Shown here piece by piece: positions 15,329 through 21,740 of a DNA stretch of 47,057 nt. The position numbers were made by a program, and so were the translations under genes. The stretch's first letter is position 1. Every line of letters starts with the position of its first letter. The stretch is taken from contig CALCKU010000124.1 of NCBI GenBank assembly GCA_937965735.1, positions 1 to 47,057 on the forward strand. Direction: 5' to 3'. A model generated the notes under the pieces. It had not been told where the DNA came from. It searched no databases and was given only the letters and a program-made list of their open reading frames with translations. Origin of the DNA: an uncultured Caulobacterales bacterium. GTDB taxonomy: Bacteria > Pseudomonadota > Alphaproteobacteria > Caulobacterales > Maricaulaceae.

Positions 15329-16576
15329 TTAAGCCTGAACATCCTGTAGCGGCAAGCTTATACACATATGTGTACCTGTCTTTCGCCCTCTGTCATAGTC
15401 CAACGTCCACCCATGCTTTTCACAAATCCGTCTCGCTTTTGTCAGACCCAGACCAATGCCCGGATAAAGCCTTTTGTCATTCAGGCGCGTAAACGCTTTA
15501 AATACATCAGAACTCGAATGCCCATCAATGCCAATACCAGCATCTATAATATCAATATGTGCGTGATGATCGGTATAGCGCGTTATAATATGAATCGATG
15601 ATAGGCTGTCTTTATCTGAGAATTTAAAACTATTGTCTAAAAGTGCGTAAAGTAATGCTTTTAAACTGTCTGTGTCGGCCTGAACATTTTTGAACGCAAA
15701 AACATCCATACGTTCTTTTTGAATGTGGGTTTCGCTCGGAGAATATTTCACAAAGAGCGCATTCAATATCGGCGTCACGACATCAGCAAGGGCCGTATTT
15801 TCACGCTGAACCGGCTTTGCCACCTCAGTCGAAAATTGAATGAGACTGGCGATCAAATAACCCAGACTATCGGCGGAATCGTTTAACGCTCCAAGAAAAA
15901 AGTGGGTATCCTCCGATAAATCTTCCGCAGGCTCCATATTTATAAATTCGGCACTTTGTTTAATCTTTCGAATGGGCGCTTGAATGTCATGCTCTGCCAA
16001 TAAGGCGAACGTCTCAAAACCTTGTCGCATATATTCAAGTTCAATTTCCTGGCGCGCGCGGGCACGCGATAAATGGTCTATGTATAAAGCTGTCTCTATA
16101 TTAACCATAATATTTCGAAGTAAATGGGACGGCGTTTTCTTACCTGTCTTAACGGTCTTATCTGTTTTGGTGGTCTTGGCATTAACCAGTAGCAAGAAAC
16201 CTAAAGACTGATTATCCCGCGATAATCCCAAAGCATAATAGCTATGACCGCTGGTAAGCGCTTCAAACCCGCTTTCCTGCACAATTGGAAAATACGGCAA
16301 GCCGTTTGAAACATCCGTTGCACACTTAAAAGCCTCTTTATCAAAACTCTCTTGAATACAATCATCAGGCGCGGTTAGAGGCGTATGTCCCACAGAGTCC
16401 GCGACCCTAAAAACCTTTTCGTTTCGGACTTCAAAAAGATAAGCGGATTGAAAATTATCTGACGCACAAAGCCGCTTTAAATAAGCCGTAAAGCGTTCGG
16501 CGTTTTTCACGGATAAATCCGCTTGAAGCTCTAAATAGGCTTCAACACTTTCAAGACTTAAAGGCGAGGATTTCAT
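15329..16576 (-). CDS. Soluble GAF-like sensor histidine kinase
   Basis: The 415-residue protein has no membrane helix. Residues about 8-135 look like a GAF domain. They are followed by a Lys/Thr-repeat linker (135-148), a coiled region, and the phosphoacceptor helix with EHDIQAP (H196, D197, P201). The ATPase domain shows the N box LLDNSFKF, the G1 box DAGIGIDG and the G2 box GIGLGLTKARRIC. The signal is unknown; the GAF-like fold suggests a small molecule, cofactor or light. There is no fused receiver, so phosphate presumably goes to the two single-domain regulators encoded just upstream on the same strand. 127 bp separate it from the first of these, so they may be co-transcribed. Confidence 0.92.
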   Translation of the reverse strand: MKSSPLSLESVEAYLELQADLSVKNAERFTAYLKRLCASDNFQSAYLFEVRNEKVFRVADSVGHTPLTAPDDCIQESFDKEAFKCATDVSNGLPYFPIVQESGFEALTSGHSYYALGLSRDNQSLGFLLLVNAKTTKTDKTVKTGKKTPSHLLRNIMVNIETALYIDHLSRARARQEIELEYMRQGFETFALLAEHDIQAPIRKIKQSAEFINMEPAEDLSEDTHFFLGALNDSADSLGYLIASLIQFSTEVAKPVQRENTALADVVTPILNALFVKYSPSETHIQKERMDVFAFKNVQADTDSLKALLYALLDNSFKFSDKDSLSSIHIITRYTDHHAHIDIIDAGIGIDGHSSSDVFKAFTRLNDKRLYPGIGLGLTKARRICEKHGWTLDYDRGRKTGTHMCISLPLQDVQA

Positions 16577-16703
16577 GCGTAAACGGTAAGGCCTATGAGA
16601 AAAAGTACAATCGTATTCAGTGTCAAAACATTAAAAAGACTTTGTATGCCTCTATCAAACACTTTGCGCGCCTATCAGATAGCAAGATCAAAACTGGGAG
16701 CGA

Positions 16704-17081
16704 TCAAACGCCAATATCTGGTACATTAAACAAGCCGTCTTGGATTTTTTGGCGCAAGTGATATTTATCAACAACGTCATAAACATCCAGAATTGTTTTA
16801 TCACGCAAATAAGCAGCATCTATAACACTTGAAATCACGACAAAAGGCACATGCTTCGTAACTTCGCGCAGTTCAGGGACGGATTGCTTGGCCGTACGCC
16901 CATTGCTTAATTTATCATCCAGAAGGATCACATCAATGGCAGCCGTCTTCAGAATTCGGATCGCTTTGTCTAAAGTCTCTGCATAATAGAGCAAATAAGG
17001 CTCCTGATAACAATCTTTCAGCATACGCTGTATAAGTCGGTGCTCAACCAGATCATCATCAATAAGTAAAATATTTAACAC
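16704..17081 (-). CDS. Single-domain response regulator A
   Basis: The 125 residues form one receiver domain: acidic cluster D8-D9-D10, phosphoacceptor D55 (VILLDD), Ser84/Ser85 (VVISS) and Lys106 (VVDKYH). The usual MP after the phosphoacceptor is replaced by KLSNG, so the switch loop is atypical. There is no output domain, so it would act by protein contact or as a phosphotransfer intermediate, in the manner of CheY or DivK. The partner kinase is probably the one ending at 15329. It starts with MLNILLIDDD. I see no strong Shine-Dalgarno. Confidence 0.9.
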   Translation of the reverse strand: MLNILLIDDDLVEHRLIQRMLKDCYQEPYLLYYAETLDKAIRILKTAAIDVILLDDKLSNGRTAKQSVPELREVTKHVPFVVISSVIDAAYLRDKTILDVYDVVDKYHLRQKIQDGLFNVPDIGV

Positions 17082-17293
17082 AAATTATCTTAACGCAGTT
17101 TGGGGAGTACGTCTGCAATAAATTCGCCTTAAACGGGAATTTTGTGAAAGAATCCTAAAATAAACTGTGTACAGTTAATTCAAAGTTTTTCGGAGAATTA
17201 AGTTTTGAAATTTGACGACAAGTGCCAACGTTTCTATTCTCTTATAAATGACAATCGCATTATAAATGATGCACGAATAAAATTGTAACTGTG

Positions 17294-17683
17294 CTAACTC
17301 GCAAGCTCTAAATAAGATTCTTTGATACGAGACGCAACATCGCGATATGCCGCAACAGAGTTTGGCTTTGTAAAATAATCCGTGGCCCCTTTTTCTGTAG
17401 CTAAGGCCTTATCAATATCCGCATTTGAACCCGACATGATAATGACTTTTAAATCTTTCAATGATTTCTCGGCTCGGATTTCATCGAGTAAATCAAACCC
17501 ACTCTTACCCGGCATACGGATATCTAACACCGTCAAATCGGGTTGAGTTTCTTTAATGGTCTCAAGCGCAACTTTACCGTGACTGAGCTCTATAAATTCA
17601 AAAGGGGTTCCTACTGTTTTCATAGCGCTAGAAATCATTCTTCGGTCAAAAGCGGAATCATCAATAATTAAAATACGTTTCAT
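17294..17683 (-). CDS. Single-domain response regulator B
   Basis: A 129-residue CheY-like receiver: D8-D9, phosphoacceptor D54 (VLDIRMPGKSG), Ser84 (IIMSGSN) and Lys106 (FTKPNS). I start it at MKRILIID (17683), not at the longer frame to 17749, because the receiver fold begins there and GGAA lies 7 nt upstream. The longer N-terminus adds 22 residues with no family match. There is no output domain. A TTAA-N7-TTAA element lies about 70 bp upstream. It could share a phosphate source with regulator A, giving a branched or sink-type relay. Confidence 0.92.
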   Translation of the reverse strand: MKRILIIDDSAFDRRMISSAMKTVGTPFEFIELSHGKVALETIKETQPDLTVLDIRMPGKSGFDLLDEIRAEKSLKDLKVIIMSGSNADIDKALATEKGATDYFTKPNSVAAYRDVASRIKESYLELAS

Positions 17684-17750
17684 TTTAAGTTCCATAGGGA
17701 GCCCATCAGAACAATTTGCGCCCTTAAATAACCCAACTGGGAAATACACC

Positions 17751-17765
17751 TTAACATAAACTTAA
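17751..17765. promoter_or_regulatory. CtrA-like box TTAA-N7-TTAA
   Basis: TTAACATAAACTTAA matches the TTAA-N7-TTAA consensus of the alphaproteobacterial cell-cycle regulator CtrA. It lies about 70 bp upstream of response regulator B. The region is AT-rich, so a chance match is quite possible. Confidence 0.35.
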
Positions 17766-17975
17766 TATTTAAGATAGTTAAATATTAAATATTAAAGATT
17801 AAAAGTACAACCAATATTCATACCCTATACCCACGTTGACAGGCACATATCTACGCTTGCCTTGTCTCTTCTTCTTTGCTTTTCAAGCGAGAAACAAAGC
17901 GCCTCTTTGAAACGCAAATGGGAGCACAAACTGAAAACAAAAACCGAAAACAAAGTTAAAATATGAAAAAAAGTT

Positions 17976-17991
17976 TTTAACTAAAGTTAAC
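17976..17991. promoter_or_regulatory. Near copy of the island dyad
   Basis: TTTAACTAAAGTTAAC has nine of ten arm positions of GTTAA-N6-TTAAC and ends 65 bp before the ATG of paralog 2. Its position matches a promoter-proximal operator better than the other copies do. Confidence 0.45.
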
Positions 17992-18056
17992 ACTCCGTAT
18001 ACACATAAACGTTAAAGTTGGGATGCGACGTCATTAAATTTCCGATTGGAATACTT

Positions 18057-18467
18057 ATGAATGCACAAAACTGGAATGATTCTTTAACCCTTCTGGGCCT
18101 GATTATAATGGACGAGCCTCTGTCTCGGCATGAGAAAATTGAGCGTTTTAAAAACGCGGCCGTTAATTTTAAACAACGCGTCAGTCCAAATTTCACACTG
18201 ACGGAAGACAATGCCGAAGACTGGTTTATTCAAAATGAACCGCATCTTCGTAAGAATATGAGCTCTATATATTATGAGAGCCATTTAAAATCGGTTTTAA
18301 ACAATCTCAATGCACTGCCTGATAAATCGGCTTTTTTATTTTCTTTATTGAAAGTCTCGCTTTCCGATCAGCACAATGCCGATGTCACGAACCCAAATGT
18401 GTATCGCTTTATTGAGAAAGCAGAAGACTGTTGGGGCCTTCCAACAACGCAATCCTCAAAACGATAA
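18057..18467 (+). CDS. Unknown protein, paralog 2 of the signalling island
   Basis: This is a 136-residue helical protein with no signal or membrane segment. It aligns colinearly, without gaps, to residues about 30-131 of the protein at 14741-15253. Shared landmarks are NW near the start, LLGL, VSP, LT-x4-A-x-DWF, N, L, Y, PDK and SD. I place the start at the ATG at 18057 (GGA 7-10 nt upstream), not at the TTG 39 nt earlier. The N-terminal 27 residues of paralog 1 are missing here. It is divergent from response regulator B. A role in the kinase/regulator pathway is inferred only from position and from the shared dyad in its upstream region. Confidence 0.78.
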   Translation: MNAQNWNDSLTLLGLIIMDEPLSRHEKIERFKNAAVNFKQRVSPNFTLTEDNAEDWFIQNEPHLRKNMSSIYYESHLKSVLNNLNALPDKSAFLFSLLKVSLSDQHNADVTNPNVYRFIEKAEDCWGLPTTQSSKR

Positions 18468-18515
18468 TCTCTGTAAGACAATCAAAACGTCTGCTTAAAT
18501 CAAGCGAGATATAAA

Positions 18516-18556
18516 CCTTGCACAATTAACCGATGACAGGGTTATATCGTGCAAGG
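18516..18556. repeat. Inverted repeat behind paralog 2
   Basis: CCTTGCAC at 18516-18523 is the exact complement of GTGCAAGG at 18549-18556. AACC (18528-18531 region) and GGTT (18540-18543) extend the stem after a mismatch. It begins 48 nt after the paralog 2 stop. The lack of a T-run argues against a simple terminator. Confidence 0.5.
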
Positions 18557-18713
18557 CAAAAGATTCTGATTCCCGTCTTCTTGTTATAAGAGCGTTCAGG
18601 AACCCCCACTTTTTATGAGATTTGCAAATCTACGCCGCATAATCTCGTCACCACTAATTTATAGTAGTGGGCTATTAAGACTGAATAGAATATGAGCGTT
18701 TTACGGTAAAAGC

Positions 18714-18729
18714 GTTAAACCAAATTAAC
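18714..18729. promoter_or_regulatory. Dyad GTTAA-N6-TTAAC, copy 3
   Basis: GTTAAACCAAATTAAC has perfect arms. Its reverse complement, GTTAATTTGGTTTAAC, shares the GTTAATTT start with copies 1 and 2. It lies 247 bp behind paralog 2 and 366 bp before the YceI gene. Confidence 0.5.
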
Positions 18730-19095
18730 CCAAATAAGATAATCTGAATCAGGTTACCCATATAAGGCTATCTAAGCTCAAGATAAATTTGCTCAAGCTG
18801 AATCTTAAACGATTTCACAGGCGCATTGAGCCTAGGCTAAACAGATAAAATTCTAATTCAGATTGATTTCAAAAAAGTCTGAAATGGGTCTGGAAAGCGG
18901 AGCTAGACAAACTTGAAAAACCCGCACTCTCAACGCATAACGACATAATCACCCGCATCTAATCTCTTCAATATTTTTTTCGAAACGATTTCGGGAATAT
19001 TTAATGCGAGACGGGTGTTCATGGTATACACAATCATTCTGTTGCAAAAACGATGAGAGTCACGAATAAATTTATCTTCACTTCAAGGATTTCCT

Positions 19096-19845
19096 ATGAC
19101 CCGATGCCTACAATCCGAATACATAAAATTTCAACCGTTTTATAAAACGCTTTCTCGTTTTGCTTGTCGCTTCAGTTTGTCCTGTTTTGCTGGTATTGCC
19201 TGTCTTGCAACCGTATCACTCGCGGCTTGCGGTCCAATAGAGGCGGCGAATACCGCCGCGACCGACACCGCAACGGTTCAGCCTTCCTCAAGTCAAGCGG
19301 ATATTCGTGAAGCCGTTAGCGGTACTTATATCGGCGATCCAAGTCATACCTATGTCGGACTGACCTATATGCACCAAGGCTATGCGCGCGCGACTCTGCG
19401 TGTGGATAATGTTGCCATTAATTTAGCATTTGAGCGTGAAAAACCCGAAGACGCTAAGCTCACGGTTATGATGAAAGCCACAAATATCAATACGGGCACA
19501 AAGAAATTTGATATACACTTAATGAGTGCCGATTTCTTTGATGCAGAGAATTATCCAGATATAAGCTTTACCAGCACATCCATGACGATGAAGACCCCTT
19601 CAACAGGTACGATCACGGGTGAGTTAACGATTAAGGATATTACAAAACCCCTTACGCTTGATGTGACGTTAAATAAAGTTGGTCAGCATTTCCGAAGCAA
19701 AGCCGATATGATTGGCATTTCGGCCTCTGGAGAATTAAGCCGTACAGAATGGGGGCTAGGGAAATACGCACCAACCGTTAGCGATAAGGTCACGCTGACA
19801 ATCGAAGCCGAGCTTGCCATTCCCGTTGAATCTAAAACGGAATAG
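19096..19845 (+). CDS. YceI-family lipoprotein
   Basis: The N-terminus ends in a lipobox (SLAAC, Cys45) after a hydrophobic stretch, so the protein should be lipid-anchored in the envelope. The signal region is long; a later start is possible but none has a better ribosome site, and AAGGA lies 8-9 nt before this ATG. Residues about 72-245 form the YceI lipocalin-like barrel: DPSHTYVGLTYMHQGYAR, DFFDAENYPDISFTST, GELTIKDITKPLTLDV and the ending KVTLTIEAEL. YceI proteins bind isoprenoid-type lipids. Specific ligand unknown. It is a single gene, followed by a 13-bp hairpin. Confidence 0.92.
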   Translation: MTRCLQSEYIKFQPFYKTLSRFACRFSLSCFAGIACLATVSLAACGPIEAANTAATDTATVQPSSSQADIREAVSGTYIGDPSHTYVGLTYMHQGYARATLRVDNVAINLAFEREKPEDAKLTVMMKATNINTGTKKFDIHLMSADFFDAENYPDISFTSTSMTMKTPSTGTITGELTIKDITKPLTLDVTLNKVGQHFRSKADMIGISASGELSRTEWGLGKYAPTVSDKVTLTIEAELAIPVESKTE

Positions 19846-19864
19846 ATCAATAGACCTTACGGAG

Positions 19865-19895
19865 AACGTTTGATGAAGATATTTCATCAAACGTT
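19865..19895. terminator. 13-bp perfect hairpin after the YceI gene
   Basis: AACGTTTGATGAA (19865-19877) and TTCATCAAACGTT (19883-19895) are perfect inverted arms with a 5-nt loop, starting 20 nt after the YceI stop. The following bases are only moderately T-rich. A terminator or RNA-stabilising 3' hairpin is the simplest reading. Confidence 0.65.
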
Positions 19896-20146
19896 TAGCT
19901 CATTAGATCTCTGAGTATCCAACCGCTCCATAAGGCCCTGCTAGGGTCTTCAGCTAGGTTTTGGCAAAACATGGCCTTTGAATAAGTCACAAAGCGTAAA
20001 TCATTCAGAAGCCGACAATTTGCAAAACATTATTTTGGGTAAGATGTGGCTTTGCGCAGACTCTTGAGCCAAACACTTCCAGACTATAAGTAGAGTTAAA
20101 CAGTAAGTCGAATTAGACAGTCAATAGAGTGAGACAGGCGGTTAAG

Positions 20147-21598
20147 ATGGAAGACTCAAATTCAGACCCGACTTCAAAACCCAAAAAACAGGCTTCCACG
20201 GATACGCGCAACGCAGCGACTGAGACCGTGTCTCCCCCCCTGCGCGCCTCCCATCGCCCTGAATATGATCTCCATGATACGCGCAACGCGATTTCGGAGG
20301 CATTGGACAATGATTTAGACGCCCTTGAAACAGATCTTTCAAACCTCCATCCAGCAGACTTCTCAGATCAATTTGAACAATTAACATCCGAGCAACGCGA
20401 AACTGTCATTGAATCCGCCAGCCAGCTGATAACACCGGACGTTCTCACCGAGCTTGAAGACGAAATAGTCGAAGACATTCTCCCGCTCCTTAGCGCGTCT
20501 CAAATCGCCAATGCCATTTCCGAAATGGATAATGATGACGCCACCCAGATCTTTGAAGAGATGGAAAGTGAACAACAGGTTGAAGTCCTCGACGCACTGA
20601 GCGACTCCGATCGTGCGGTTCTGCAAGCCAGTTTGAGCTTTGACGATGAAACCATTGGGCGGCTCATGCAAAGGGAGTTTGTTGCCGCACCTGCTTTTTG
20701 GACTATTGGCGATACGGTTGACCATATGCGCGCAATCGGCGAAGCGCTTCCCCAGATATTTTTTAATATCTATGTGATTGATACGGCTTTTCACCCCATC
20801 GGATATGTGCCTGTATCGCGCCTTATGCGCTATGATCGAGCGCAGACCTTAAACACAGTCATGGACAGGCAGATCATCACAATCCGCCAAGATCAAGATC
20901 AAGAAGAAGCCGCTTATTTGTTTGAAAAGTACCACTTAATTTCTGCACCCGTGATTGATGACAGTGGGCGCCTCGTCGGAATGATGACGGTCGATGATAT
21001 TATCAATATTATCCAAGACGAAAATAAAGAAGACATTCTTGCCCTCGCAGGCGTGAGTGATGCGGGCTTAACCGATACAGCGCTTTCCACCGTTCGGGCG
21101 CGTGGCCCCTGGCTCTTTGTCAACTTATTGACCGCAATTTTAGCATCACTGGTTATCGCGCAATTTGATTATGCAATTCGTGAAATCGTCGCCCTCGCAA
21201 TCCTCATGCCGATTGTCGCCTCTATGGGCGGAAATGCGGGGACGCAAGCCTTGGCGGTAGCTGTGCGCGCCTTGGCCGAACGGGATTTAACCCCGCAAAC
21301 TGCATGGCGTGCCGTAAAACGTGAAGCCGTGGCGGCCATGATTATAGGCCTGATATTTGCGGTCGTTATGGCGGGCATTGCCTATATCTGGTTCAAAGAC
21401 CCACAACTGGCAATCGTAACCTTTATTGCGATGATTATTAACCATTTCTTCGCAGGGCTGGCTGGCATTCTGGTTCCGCTTGGTCTTAAAAAATCAGGGG
21501 CCGACCCCGCAGTTGCTTCATCCGTATTTGTTACAACCGTGACAGATATTATTGGCTTTTTTGCCTTTCTAGGCATAGCCGTCTTATTATTACTCTAG
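20147..21598 (+). CDS. mgtE: MgtE magnesium transporter
   Basis: Domain order is that of MgtE: a cytoplasmic N-domain of alpha-solenoid type (about residues 45-160, LHPADFSDQFEQL), two CBS domains (about 165-290, ending GMMTVDDIINII), a plug helix and five membrane helices. The pore region has the conserved MPIVASMGGNAGTQ and the ending ADPAVASSVFVTTVTD. The CBS and N domains sense cytosolic magnesium and gate the channel. I choose the ATG at 20147 (483 residues) with AGGCGG 5 nt upstream, not the GTG 18 nt earlier. The first 40 residues are polar and repetitive. I see no magnesium riboswitch in the 301-bp upstream gap, but could not fold it. Apart from the YceI hairpin that gap is featureless. 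Confidence 0.95.
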   Translation: MEDSNSDPTSKPKKQASTDTRNAATETVSPPLRASHRPEYDLHDTRNAISEALDNDLDALETDLSNLHPADFSDQFEQLTSEQRETVIESASQLITPDVLTELEDEIVEDILPLLSASQIANAISEMDNDDATQIFEEMESEQQVEVLDALSDSDRAVLQASLSFDDETIGRLMQREFVAAPAFWTIGDTVDHMRAIGEALPQIFFNIYVIDTAFHPIGYVPVSRLMRYDRAQTLNTVMDRQIITIRQDQDQEEAAYLFEKYHLISAPVIDDSGRLVGMMTVDDIINIIQDENKEDILALAGVSDAGLTDTALSTVRARGPWLFVNLLTAILASLVIAQFDYAIREIVALAILMPIVASMGGNAGTQALAVAVRALAERDLTPQTAWRAVKREAVAAMIIGLIFAVVMAGIAYIWFKDPQLAIVTFIAMIINHFFAGLAGILVPLGLKKSGADPAVASSVFVTTVTDIIGFFAFLGIAVLLLL

Positions 21599-21740
21599 CC
21601 CTTCTATTGTGTTGACCCTTAGAATAAAGCCTAGTTTCCAATAAAGCACTTTGCGGACGACATCCCGCATGCCTCAAAACGGCGCAATTCTTGCAACCCC
21701 CCCTTATTATTAGGTTAGTTTTGTAAGGAAATGTAACGCA

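Larger units (their letters stand above)
17684..18056. other. Divergent AT-rich control region of the island
   Basis: This gap holds the promoters of regulator B (minus) and paralog 2 (plus). Features: TTAA-N7-TTAA at 17751-17765, a run of TTAAAT-type 7-nt periodic repeats (about 17768-17800), and a near copy of the 16-bp dyad at 17976-17991. There is no convincing open frame. Confidence 0.55.
18468..19095. other. 628-bp gene-free region with inverted repeats
   Basis: I find no supported open frame here. Elements: an imperfect inverted repeat with CCTTGCAC (18516-18523) and GTGCAAGG (18549-18556) arms; a CCACTA/TAGTGG hairpin (18651-18656 with 18665-18670); a third exact GTTAA-N6-TTAAC dyad at 18714-18729; and a stretch rich in short AATCT/GCTCAAG-type repeats (about 18740-18860). 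It could hold a small RNA or a decayed gene. Confidence 0.5.

Noticed and set aside
20381-20794. 137-residue antisense frame in mgtE
   Set aside because: Shadow of the MgtE N-domain and CBS coding sequence.
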